Assembly (NCBI GenBank): GCA_012963885.1
Contig: DTUY01000212.1
Span: forward strand, 1 to 32,573
DNA length: 32,573 nt
Reading direction: 5' to 3'
Origin: Candidatus Poribacteria bacterium
Lineage (GTDB): Bacteria > Poribacteria > WGA-4E > UBA9662
Shown here: positions 1 through 7,922 of the stretch, in pieces
Numbering within the stretch: the first letter of the stretch is position 1
Layout: each line of letters begins with the position of its first letter
Translations under genes and position numbers: made by a program
Notes under the pieces: generated by a model
The model's input: only the letters and a program-made list of their open reading frames with translations
Told to the model about the DNA's origin: nothing
Database searches by the model: none

Positions 1-152
1 TCGCGCCAAGGTGACCCAGTCCGTGCAATCCACCGCACAGCCTCAATGAACAATCGCTTGTCCCCGCCGGTCTTGCCAGGGTCACCCTCCTTGCCTGGCA
101 GAAGATCCTTGATGCCTTCCCACTGGTCGTTTCGTAATAGTTTTCTGTTCAT
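1..152 (-). CDS. IS5-family transposase, N-terminal fragment
   Basis: This is the start of a DDE transposase that would move the element by cut-and-paste. The ATG is at 150-152, preceded by GGAGG at about 162-166. The 50 visible residues begin MNRKLLRNDQWEGIKDLLPG and continue with RLFIEAVRWIARTGSPWRD. This is the conserved N-terminal helix-turn-helix part (DUF4096-like) of IS5/IS427-type transposases, with the hallmark DQW..I..LLPG and G.PWRDLP signatures. The catalytic DDE core is beyond the edge. The stretch looks more GC-rich than the genes around it, which fits a recently arrived element. It reads away from the sulfatase it interrupts. Confidence 0.85.
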   Translation of the reverse strand, partial: MNRKLLRNDQWEGIKDLLPGKEGDPGKTGGDKRLFIEAVRWIARTGSPWR

Positions 153-211
153 ATGGTCTTTCCTCCAATGACCGTAGAAGACACTAACGATGAATGAATG
201 TTAACAGACCC
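1..211 (-). mobile_element. IS5-family insertion sequence, one end only
   Basis: The element runs off the left edge of the window. It holds the first 50 codons of an IS5-type transposase, read leftwards. The inner boundary is inferred. Read on the minus strand, the sulfatase frame is recognisable up to DPFELR and then stops after two foreign codons (V, C, TAA). The element end would be GGGTCTGTTAAC on the minus strand (about 200-211), next to TAA at 212-214, which fits the TNA-type target duplication of several IS5 subgroups. The other end and the second copy of the duplication lie outside the window, so the exact boundary is not proven. Confidence 0.7.
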
Positions 212-1514
212 TAAGTTCAAATGGATCGTTCTTCAAGTCTGATAGCCGCTGAACTTTTCCAGTGTAATCAACCACCAATTTGTACTCTGAGTTTATAACT
301 GATCGCCAAGCGCCATACTTTGCCCTAAAGAGGGATTTTTGGTTCTTGAGCGGTTTCAGTTGTGACATACGTCCTTCCGTGTAGATGGAGCTAGTTTGAT
401 CCGACTTTCCATCTGTAGACCATGAAAAATCCCTGCCCACCATCATTTCAGGAATCTTGAGACCACACATAGACAAAAGTATACAAGGGAAATCGACGGT
501 CGAAACCAGCGTCTCGCTTGTAACACCCTTCGAAATTGATGGTGGGTGTCTAATAATGAGTGGAATTCCAAGAAATTCTTCTTCTGGATGCCCCTTTCGA
601 TAAAGTCCATGAGAACCGTGACAATCGCCATGATCAGCAGTAAAGAAGACAATTATATTGTCCACCAGTCCAGATTTATCTAGATAAGCCAGTAACCGTT
701 CAACCTGTTGATCTACAGTTTCACACAACCCATAATACCCGCATATTTCTCGGATTAGACGTGGAGTTCCTCTAAGCTCTTCCGGCACATTTGGATGCCA
801 TTCAATATCCACTTGACAGTAATGATTGAATTCTGGTGGTGGTTTATATGGCGTGTGCGGCGGGCCATAAGAGACAAATAACAGAAAATGATTGTCTTTT
901 TGTGATTCCATATACTTCAGCGCGAGATCGGTTTGATAGTATGATTCGAACTTTTGCGAGGAAATCAGTTGTCCATAATTACTTAAAGTACTTGGCACCT
1001 TTCGGATAATAGTACCCCCGATTAAAACCTTCAAAATATTGCCAGCCTTGACGCCGACCGGGTGTAACGAAACCCGGCTTTTGTGAACCATCCAGATGCC
1101 ATTTCCCAATATAGCCGGTGGCATATCCATTTTCACTGAAAATTTCGGCAAAACAACGTTCTTCCTCCTTCAAGTACAGGTTGTTTTGAATAAGCCCTGT
1201 CTGGTGCGCGTAACGACCGGTCTGGAATATAGCGCGAGATGGTGAACAGACGGGATTGGAAGCGTAGCACCGCTTAAACCTAACCCCCTGCTCCGCTAGC
1301 CGATCAAGATGAGGTGTTCTGACAACGGGATCACCGTAGCTCACCCAAAGGCTTGACGACGCCACTGATCAGGAAAAATGACCAACACATTGGGATAGTT
1401 CCAGGATTGTGACGACGCTGTTTTATCAATGGATGTTGTTACCAGACTGGCAGCTGCAGATCCAACAGTTTTTAAAAAGTTACGACGCGAAAAATGCTCA
1501 GCACTTTCAGTCAT
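201..1514 (-). pseudogene. Tat-exported sulfatase, frameshifted twice and cut by an IS
   Basis: This was a formylglycine-dependent arylsulfatase (alkaline-phosphatase superfamily). Three reading frames join into one protein. Frame A starts at ATG 1512-1514 behind AAGGAG and gives a Tat signal (SRRNFLK, then a hydrophobic stretch) and the first metal site (VLVIFPDQWRRQAFG). Frame B (about 1340 to 985) has the sulfatase signature NPVCSPSRAIFQTGRYAHQTG around the C-x-P-S-R cysteine that becomes formylglycine, and then GYIGKWHLDG. Frame C (about 985 to 201) has YGPPHTPY, FTADHGD and the C-terminal part. The joins need a lost base near 1341-1344 and an extra base (or two lost) near 980-990. The C-terminus stops at DPFELR where IS5 sequence begins. 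An ATG further upstream (1554-1556) lies in the remnant of the neighbouring gene and is not used. No functional enzyme is expected. Confidence 0.85.
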
Positions 1515-1534
1515 AGTCAATCTCCTTATTGAAG

Positions 1535-2386
1535 GCTCTTTCTTAGTTTCGACCATCCCATTATGTAGTTTAATTCCTATCCATGTAATATCCAGTAACT
1601 TTGAAACCGAGGTTCATCACTTGTATCAATTGACCGTGTGAATCTAAAATTGAGCTGTGTACCTTTGCTGGTTGGTAAGAACATTGGGTAATCATGTCTC
1701 CGGGTTGGAAGGATTGGGAAAATTGAGCAGAAATTGAAATTGATCTGGTGGTCTAATGGTATTTATAGGCAACCATTGATTTGACCTGTCCCTTGATTAA
1801 ACCAAACAGCTATCTTTTTGATTCCTTTTGCACACCATGAATATGGATATCCTATAGACAGTAGTAGTAAATTTGATCAGCTGATACAGCCTAGGTTCCA
1901 AAGCCAAACTTCATACAACTATCCTTTAATAGAATTTTCGTTTTTACCTACATGTCCCACGAGGAAGTCGAAAGAAACTGCTAGCCTTCGTTGCCTGAAA
2001 AGCTCCGTCGACATGGAAATGAATCTGGTTGCAGGAAGCCACGTAAGTTAAACGCCTCCACTAGTCAACTGGTGCCTCATAATTATAAGCTCTATCTTAG
2101 TGCTATACTTTGTGAAGCCAGCTTTCTCAGTGTTATACCATCGTTTTAACCGAAGCAGAAATTGGTTAGAACTCATCAAAATCCCAGCACTGTTGATGGT
2201 GTTTTGTCGCTTAACCCACATCTCGGCTACCCAAGATTGTGCCAAGTCAGATGCTTCAATTTTGACGTAGTCATTATTTCCGTCAAACTGTAGAGACTGA
2301 TTGACCCAGACAGTCGAAGTAGGAACATACAAACTAGCTCCTGCAATAAAGATGTGGATAGACCAGATAATCCACGGATTTCGTTA
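1535..2386 (-). pseudogene. Decayed secreted LamG-domain protein with FlgD-like C-terminal tail
   Basis: Translating all three minus frames and joining them by eye gives a recognisable protein. It begins with a signal-peptide-like stretch (RNPWIIWSIHIFIAGASL, about 2383-2330, its start codon apparently lost). A LamG/concanavalin-like domain follows: SLQFDGNNDYVKIEASD, WVAEMWVKR, GFTKYS, then after a frameshift AYNYEAPVD, LTYVA, FHVDGAFQAT and LYEVWLWN, down to about 1875. After a gap come NFPNPSNPET at about 1720, LGFKVTGYYMDRN and WDGRN at about 1545. These match the FPNPFNPETW...G.Y...WDGRN pattern of a FlgD-like C-terminal domain. At least six in-frame stops and several frameshifts interrupt it. 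It is an old pseudogene whose product was probably a surface or secreted binding protein. Its 3' end runs up to the start of the sulfatase. Confidence 0.75.
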
Positions 2387-2511
2387 GGCTGAGTTGAAGA
2401 AAAGTGAAACCTGAATTTGAGATTGAAAGCGGATGGCAGAGTATCGAAACATGGATACCCCGCACATCCTCTACCACTTTCAAGCATGAATTTACGCCCT
2501 TGACATTTCTT

Positions 2512-3789
2512 CTACCAACATGTCAATGAATCGAGGAATAGTTCTGCCAAATCAGCGGCACTTGCTGGTCGTGGAGAAAGCTTGGTTACCCGATGTTGCG
2601 GCAGCGTACCAGCCACAAGTTGGTCAATATCCGCTTTGCCATAACCGACCGCAGATAAGCCGTTAGGAATTCCCGTTTTCTGCATCAGTTCAACAATCAT
2701 ACTGGTCAGTATCTTACCTGCGTCACTGGGATCGGCACCAGAAATGTCAGCTCCCATCAATTCAGCTACGTAAAGGTGTAGCTCGGGATTAGTAGACACG
2801 GTAAAACGAAAGACTGCCGGTGCATTCAGAATAACCGACATTCCATGAGGCACAATTGGATGTGGACTCGGGAATCCTTCAGGGATAAAGTCTCGAACCA
2901 TTCCTGCAACTGGGTAGGACATACCATGCGGCAAATGAACACCAGCATTTCCGAAACCAATGCCGGCAAACGTCGAAGCCAAAAGCATTTGTCCTCTGGC
3001 TTCGTCATCAGATGGATCTTCAACTGCGCGAACAAGGTTTTTAGAAACCATTTCAATTGCACGAGAAGCCCACAGGTTGCTAATTGGATTCGCGCCCTGG
3101 TAGGTAGGTCGATATTTGGGACTTTTGGGTGCAAGACGTTTATCAAAAGACAAAGCGGTCAAAGATTCCAGCGCGTGACTCAACACGTCCAGTCCACAAC
3201 AAGCAGATACGATTTTTGGAAGTGTCCGAGTGTTATTTGGATCTACGATTCCCATGGACGGTCGTAGTGCCCGATGGGCTATACCTGTCTTGGCACGCAT
3301 TTCCAGCAAATCAAAAATAGCCACCCCAGTTGTCTCACTACCGGTGCCAGCAGTTGTGGGAATAGCAATTGACGGTTGGAGTTGTCCTGGCACCGGTTCG
3401 CCCTTCCCGATTGGCTGGTTCACATAAGTCAGAAAATCTGCTGGATAGGTAGCGTAAAGGTTAGCAGCTTTGGCCGTATCCATACAGGATCCGCCGCCAA
3501 CTGCCACGTACCCATCGAAATTACCGTCAACGGCAAAGTCAATCGCCTGTTTGAAAGAAACATCTGTCGGTTCGACACGAACTTGATCGAATAGGACAGC
3601 ATCAACGCCAACGTGATCCAACGCCGTCAAGGTAATTGAAACAGGCTCGCTATCGGATAGATTGGGATCGGTCAGTACCATCACCCTTTTGCTACCCAGT
3701 GCCTGCATATCGTGCCCGACTTCGTGCGTTGCTCCAAAGCCGAACTTTATTTGGGAGGTGTCCATGATAAATGCGGTTTCAATTGTCAT
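2512..3789 (-). CDS. Iron-containing alcohol dehydrogenase, hydroxyacid-oxoacid transhydrogenase (ADHFE1/HOT) type
   Basis: The 425-residue protein follows the animal ADHFE1/HOT enzyme along its whole length, as far as I can recall that sequence: MDTSQIKFGFGATHEVG, RVEPTD, YVAVGGGSCMDTAKAANLYA, IPTTAGTGSETTGVAIFD, AGIGFGNAGVHLPHGMSYP and TLPQHRVTKLSPRP. HOT couples oxidation of 4-hydroxybutyrate to reduction of 2-oxoglutarate without free NAD. Family III features are visible: the GGGS nucleotide loop, metal-ligand histidines (about residue 205 in DVLSHALES, and in VHLPHGM), and a second PHGMS. The ATG at 3787-3789 follows GGAAAG. The gene lies 62 bp after the broken Gfo/Idh gene on the same strand, so it may be the last gene of that run. 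The general family is certain; the substrate (4-hydroxybutyrate or another hydroxyacid or alcohol) is inferred from similarity. Confidence 0.88.
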   Translation of the reverse strand: MTIETAFIMDTSQIKFGFGATHEVGHDMQALGSKRVMVLTDPNLSDSEPVSITLTALDHVGVDAVLFDQVRVEPTDVSFKQAIDFAVDGNFDGYVAVGGGSCMDTAKAANLYATYPADFLTYVNQPIGKGEPVPGQLQPSIAIPTTAGTGSETTGVAIFDLLEMRAKTGIAHRALRPSMGIVDPNNTRTLPKIVSACCGLDVLSHALESLTALSFDKRLAPKSPKYRPTYQGANPISNLWASRAIEMVSKNLVRAVEDPSDDEARGQMLLASTFAGIGFGNAGVHLPHGMSYPVAGMVRDFIPEGFPSPHPIVPHGMSVILNAPAVFRFTVSTNPELHLYVAELMGADISGADPSDAGKILTSMIVELMQKTGIPNGLSAVGYGKADIDQLVAGTLPQHRVTKLSPRPASAADLAELFLDSLTCW

Positions 3790-3851
3790 TTTCTTTCCAG
3801 CTAACGTACATAAAGACTAAAGTTGAATTGGTGGCAATGTTGACACAAAAG

Positions 3852-4870
3852 CTACGAATCGCTTAGCAGTTCGCTAATTTTTACCGTGCGGTTCTCTTTC
3901 GAACTTCGGATGGCAGCAAACACAATTGCCAAGGATTTCAAGTTGTCTTGTCCACTGCATTCTGGCTCCCGATTCTCGTTGACAGCAGACAAAAGCTCCA
4001 TTAGGATTGCGTCTTGACCAATCAGAGGTAAATTGTCATGCGGTATTTCCTGACGGCGACGTTGGTTAGCAGGATAATCACGTGTATGGAAAATCTGATC
4101 TTCTTCCCAGGTAAGGCTTCCTTCAGGACCTTCAATCCGCCATTCTCCATTCCAAGGCGATGATTTTCCAGTCGAGCTGCCAAGAGCGTGATGAGTAGCA
4201 ACAAGCCCTCCCTCAAAATCAATGATGGCAGTGTGGCCGGCATCACCAGCATGAAATCCCCAAGGAGGATTCCACGTTCTGGCATGCACAGCAACTGGCT
4301 CGCAGTCCATGACATACCGCAACAGATCAAAATGATGAATCCCCATATCAGTGATTAGTGGATAGGACATAGTCGTATAGTGAGTGCCGGGCTGTGTCGC
4401 CCATGCCCGATAAAATCCGACCGTTACTTGATTTGGTGCACCGATAATCCCTTCTTTGAGTAACCGATGTGTGGTACGCGGTTGCGTGCCGAATCGATAA
4501 TTTTGCGGCACCATATGGGTTTTCTTGGCCTGAATCGAGGCATCTACAATTCGTTTAGCCGCTTCAAAATCGTCACTCAACGGTTTTTCACCCATCAAGT
4601 GAAGACCCCCGCAGCAAAGATTTCTATAGCTGTCGGCTCGTGTACTTTGGGTGGCGTAACGTCAATGGCGAAATCTGGGCTGACGCTATCCAAAGCGGCA
4701 GAAATGGAATCAAAAAGCTAATCAGATTGGATATTATACTGGTCGGCAACACGTTGACGTTGTTCCGGCACAGGTTCAATATATCCAACGATCTCCACCT
4801 CTGCGTTTCTGTGGCAGACTTCGATCCAACTTCGCGCACGGCCACCCAAACCTACAATAATTGCTTTCAC
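3852..4870 (-). pseudogene. Gfo/Idh/MocA oxidoreductase, broken by one stop and one frameshift
   Basis: This was an NAD(P)-dependent sugar or inositol-type dehydrogenase. The intended start is GTG at 4868-4870, behind GGAGG at 4876-4880. It opens with a Rossmann strand (KAIIVGLGGRARSW), reads to NIQSD, and meets a TAG at 4718-4720. The frame then continues (LFDSISAALDSVSPDFAIDV) to a run of five G (C at 4606-4610), where one base is missing. After that the frame is open to the end: MGEKPLSDDFEAAKRIVD carries the E-K-P motif, and the C-terminal GFO_IDH_MocA_C part includes ITDMGIHHFDLLRYVMD. Restoring one base gives 339 residues, normal for the family. The 248-residue downstream part has an ATG but lacks the whole cofactor domain. 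An intact relative lies at 14090-15088. Confidence 0.85.
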
Positions 4871-4888
4871 ATATTCCTCCGAGATTTT

Positions 4889-6205
4889 CTATTGGCTTGT
4901 ATTAGGATCACCCCCTGTAACTATGCCGGAGGTTTCAGAAGGGTTCAATGTTTCTTTGATCTTGTTCTTCGTTTCTTCATCATCCACACGATTTTGGATG
5001 TCAATCAGCGCATCTTCAATCTTTTGATGGAGATGATCTTCTTCCATTGATAGCATAGTAATAAGCGGTTCGACAGCCTGAGGGTTTCTCAATTTCGCCA
5101 TTGCTTCAAACACATATTGGCGGATCCACCAATCCTCTTCATCAGCCAATCGGCCTAAAGGGAGCAGAGATTCTTTCTCACCCAAATTCAATATTGATTT
5201 ACAGGCACTCCGTCGGACGAAAACATCTTCGTCTTGTAACAACGCCGAAATCGGATTGATAGCTTGATGATACTGTAACTTCAGCAACGACTGGCAAGCC
5301 ACAGAGCGGACTTCGGCCATTTCGTCATCAAGCTTCTCCACTAGCGCTTCAGCTACTTGGTCATTGCCAGATTCCACTAGTGCCCGACAAGCATATTGAC
5401 GTGTAAGGTAGCTGTCGTCGTTTAGACAATTTAGAAGGGCATCACAAGCGCGTGTATCGCTGAAGACAGTCATTGCTCTGCATGCAGCTAAACGTACAGA
5501 TGAACTTTCGTCATCAAGCTTCTCAATCACTGGCTCGACTGCCGAAGCGTCACCGATTTTGGTTAATACTTCAATGGCACAGGTACGAACAGATATATCT
5601 TCATCATTTAAAAGCATGATCAGCGTTGAAACTGCTTGTGTGTCTTGGATTGCTGCCAGTGCTTGGCAGGCAGCCGAACGGACATGAGCACTTTCATCAC
5701 TGAGTATTTGTATTAATCGCTCACCAGCCATCTCCGATTTCCAATGACCGAGTGTACTACAGGCTTGCCGCCGTATCCATTGATTTTCATCTTGCAATAG
5801 ATCAATCACTGAATCGACATCATCCTGAGTTCCAAACTTTGTCAGCGCCCGGCACGCTGTTAATCGCACATGATAATCTTGATCCGTTAATCGAGAAATT
5901 AAGGGTTGAATTGATTTTGGATCTGCTGATTTAGCAAGTGATTCACAAGCATAGCGACGAACCCAAGGATCTGTATCATCCAATAAATGAATCAGTTGAT
6001 CAATTATGTCTTCAACTGAAGTCAGGGTTAACAGGGTCTCGGTCGCGTGGCGACGAACCCATTTATTTTTATCCTCCAGCATTAATTTTAATGGCTCAAT
6101 TGCTTCTGAATAGCCGCTATCTTTCAATGATTGACAGGCTTGGATCCTAACTTCGTTGTCCTCATGTTTTAACTGTTCGACCAGATAGGTAAGATCGCTT
6201 TCCAT
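4889..6205 (-). CDS. HEAT-repeat protein (12-13 repeats)
   Basis: The 438-residue protein is almost entirely tandem 31-residue HEAT repeats. Twelve are clear and a thirteenth is degenerate, with the recurring pattern DDxxxxVRxxACxALxxxxxxxAxxxLxxxL. Such solenoids are protein-interaction scaffolds; bacterial examples include phycobilin-lyase-like and PBS-type repeat proteins. No catalytic motif, signal peptide or membrane segment is visible. The repeats end near residue 400, and the last 35 residues are polar (NPSETSGIVTGGDPNTSQ). The ATG at 6203-6205 follows GGAG. The gene lies 48 bp after thyA and 18 bp before the broken Gfo/Idh gene on the same strand, so it is probably co-transcribed from the folA promoter. 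The partner cannot be told from sequence. The repeats are well diverged from one another, so this is not a recent expansion. Confidence 0.85.
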   Translation of the reverse strand: MESDLTYLVEQLKHEDNEVRIQACQSLKDSGYSEAIEPLKLMLEDKNKWVRRHATETLLTLTSVEDIIDQLIHLLDDTDPWVRRYACESLAKSADPKSIQPLISRLTDQDYHVRLTACRALTKFGTQDDVDSVIDLLQDENQWIRRQACSTLGHWKSEMAGERLIQILSDESAHVRSAACQALAAIQDTQAVSTLIMLLNDEDISVRTCAIEVLTKIGDASAVEPVIEKLDDESSSVRLAACRAMTVFSDTRACDALLNCLNDDSYLTRQYACRALVESGNDQVAEALVEKLDDEMAEVRSVACQSLLKLQYHQAINPISALLQDEDVFVRRSACKSILNLGEKESLLPLGRLADEEDWWIRQYVFEAMAKLRNPQAVEPLITMLSMEEDHLHQKIEDALIDIQNRVDDEETKNKIKETLNPSETSGIVTGGDPNTSQ

Positions 6206-6253
6206 GTATTATCTTCTCCTCTTCAGAAATTTTTTGATGACTGTCTTTCAAGT

Positions 6254-7099
6254 TCACACCGACATTTCCGCTTTCAGGGCTTCATGAAACTGGTAATTGA
6301 TAAGCCTGAAATCGTTCATCGTGAATGCATCTATATCCTTGATCTTCGGATTAATCCATAACTCAGGTAATGAGTATGGTTCCCTTGATAATTGTATTTT
6401 GACTTGTTCAAAATGATTATGATAGATATGAGCATCACCAAGGGTATGGATAAAATCACCTGGTTTGTGTCCAGTAACTTGAGCAACCATATGTAACAAT
6501 AAAGCATAGCTCGAAATATTGAACGGTACACCTAAAAACATGTCACACGACCGTTGATACATTTGCATTGAAAGCTTTCCATTATCAACGTAGAATTGAA
6601 AAAACATGTGACAGGGTGGCAATGCCATCTGGTCCAATTCTCCCGGATTCCAGGCAGTGACTACATGCCTTCGGCTATATGGTTTTGTCTTGACATCCTC
6701 AATGACAGTTTTCAGTTGATCGACAGCAACATATTGCTGGTCAGTCTCAGACCAGTGTTGCCAACTTCGCCATTGGACACCATAGATTCGTCCTACATCA
6801 CCGAAAAACTGGGCACGAGGTTTCCAGGACTCCGCTTCTGCATTTGCTTCCCAGATAGTTTTCCGGCTGTTTAGAATCTCTTTAAGTCTGTTATTATCAC
6901 GGCTTCCTTCTATAAACCACAGCAGCTCACTCAGGCAGGCTTTCCAAGCGAATTTTTTAGTTGTTACAACCGGAAACCCATCGCTCAGTCGATATCGATG
7001 TTGCATTCCAAACAGGCTACGTGTACCTGTTTGGGTTCGGTCAGGTCGGTCGATGCCTGCGTCAAGAATCTGTTGTAGTGCAGAAAGATACTGTTTCAT
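6254..7099 (-). CDS. thyA: Thymidylate synthase
   Basis: Converts dUMP and 5,10-methylene-tetrahydrofolate to dTMP and dihydrofolate. The 281 residues are close to the usual ThyA length. Visible signatures are the start MKQYLSALQQILDAG, DRTQTGTRSLFG, the active-site stretch MALPPCHMFFQFYV with the nucleophile at about Cys163, QRSCDMFLGVPFNISSYALL for phosphate and substrate binding, and DAHIYHNH near the C-terminus. Its ATG overlaps the folA stop in ATGA (7096-7099), so translation of the two is coupled. This makes sense because FolA recycles the dihydrofolate that ThyA produces. The gene is complete, ending in TGA at 6254-6256. Confidence 0.97.
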   Translation of the reverse strand: MKQYLSALQQILDAGIDRPDRTQTGTRSLFGMQHRYRLSDGFPVVTTKKFAWKACLSELLWFIEGSRDNNRLKEILNSRKTIWEANAEAESWKPRAQFFGDVGRIYGVQWRSWQHWSETDQQYVAVDQLKTVIEDVKTKPYSRRHVVTAWNPGELDQMALPPCHMFFQFYVDNGKLSMQMYQRSCDMFLGVPFNISSYALLLHMVAQVTGHKPGDFIHTLGDAHIYHNHFEQVKIQLSREPYSLPELWINPKIKDIDAFTMNDFRLINYQFHEALKAEMSV

Positions 7100-7599
7100 G
7101 TGACTCTCTGAAAAATTTGAAATGCGTGTTTTGGGTATTCCTCTGAGGCATCGATAACTTTTTCCTGCAATATCTTCGTATTTTCCAGCAAAACCTCAAT
7201 GTCTAGATAGGTGTCGCCGGGATAATCGCTGTAAATCCGTGTGATATAGAATTTCTTGGTAATTGGCATGGTAGACCGGTAGAGTTGCGCTCCGCCAATA
7301 ATGAAAACATCTCTAGCAGGATACTCCTGTTGCAAATCAATAACACGCTGATTCACATTATCTGTGATCACAGTGTTTGCACCTGCTATCTCAGCCTGAC
7401 GAGACACCACGATATTTATCCGGTTTGGTAGCGGCTTCATCAAACCGAGTGAATGCCAAGTCCTTCTGCCCATTACAACGACGTTTCCTCTGGTCTGTTT
7501 TGAAAACCACTTCATGTCCGAAGGCAGATGCGGCCAAGGTAATTGATTCTTATTGCCAATAACACCATCATTGGCAACAGCACAAATCATTGAAATCAT
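7096..7599 (-). CDS. folA: Dihydrofolate reductase
   Basis: Reduces dihydrofolate to tetrahydrofolate with NADPH. Signatures are MISMICAVANDGVIGNKNQLPW at the N-terminus (split here as MISMICAVAN / DGVIGNKNQLPW), HLPSDMKWFSKQT with the substrate-binding acidic residue, VVMGRRTWHSLG, and VFIIGGAQLYRSTMP for NADPH binding. I start it at ATG 7597-7599 (167 aa), because DHFRs begin MISxICA just before the first strand. A TTG at 7636-7638 would add 13 residues that do not match the family. The upstream sequence is weak in Shine-Dalgarno character for either start. A consensus-like promoter lies 65-93 bases upstream. The gene is coupled to thyA by an ATGA overlap. Confidence 0.93.
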   Translation of the reverse strand: MISMICAVANDGVIGNKNQLPWPHLPSDMKWFSKQTRGNVVVMGRRTWHSLGLMKPLPNRINIVVSRQAEIAGANTVITDNVNQRVIDLQQEYPARDVFIIGGAQLYRSTMPITKKFYITRIYSDYPGDTYLDIEVLLENTKILQEKVIDASEEYPKHAFQIFQRVT

Positions 7600-7663
7600 T
7601 CGCCCAACTTCGTTATCTTCGAAATCAAGGTTATCCAAGTATTCATCTTCTAAGATAGCCTTT

Positions 7664-7692
7664 ATTATAATTTAATTGCCCAAATTAGACAA
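7664..7692 (-). promoter_or_regulatory. Sigma-70-type promoter for folA-thyA
   Basis: On the minus strand the -35 box is TTGTCT (7692-7687) and the -10 box is a perfect TATAAT (7669-7664), with a 17-base spacer. Transcription would start near 7657, giving a leader of roughly 55-60 bases before the folA ATG. It is the only good promoter seen for the whole minus-strand run down to about 2512. Confidence 0.6.
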
Positions 7693-7736
7693 AAAATTTC
7701 TTTTGGAACCTATTTGAGAGAGCAGAGGACAGAAAG

Positions 7737-7877
7737 TTGCCAGTCGAGGCGACAGCGCTGGAAGAATGGGTGACTAGGAAAAGTCTAAAAAGCCACTGGA
7801 GTAAGGATTGGACGGATGCCAACGCAAATACAACAGAAAGCTTATTTGATGAGCTGCTTTTCTGCTTCGACAGCTAG
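7737..7877 (+). other. Possible small ORF or gene remnant (46 codons)
   Basis: The frame is open from 7689 to a TAG at 7875-7877 and has no ATG. A TTG at 7737 behind AGAGGA could start it and would give 46 residues containing LEEWVTRKSLKSHWSKDW. The composition (three Trp, charged helices) looks coding-like, and the stretch lies between convergent genes where no conserved element is needed. I do not recognise the family. It may be the 3' remnant of a deleted gene, or chance. Its upstream part overlaps the folA promoter on the opposite strand. Confidence 0.25.
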
Positions 7878-7922
7878 CGTTTCAGGAAAAAAATGGAATA
7901 GCAAAACCGTGAAATTTCGATC

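Noticed and set aside
1818..2051. 77-codon plus-strand open frame
   Set aside because: It is antisense to the recognisable LamG remnant and its own translation resembles nothing.
2845..3594. Several overlapping plus-strand frames opposite the HOT gene
   Set aside because: They are shadow frames of a complete, conserved enzyme on the minus strand.
7600..7638. TTG start giving folA 13 extra residues
   Set aside because: DHFRs start at the MISxICA strand; the added residues have no family match and the TTG has no good ribosome-binding site.
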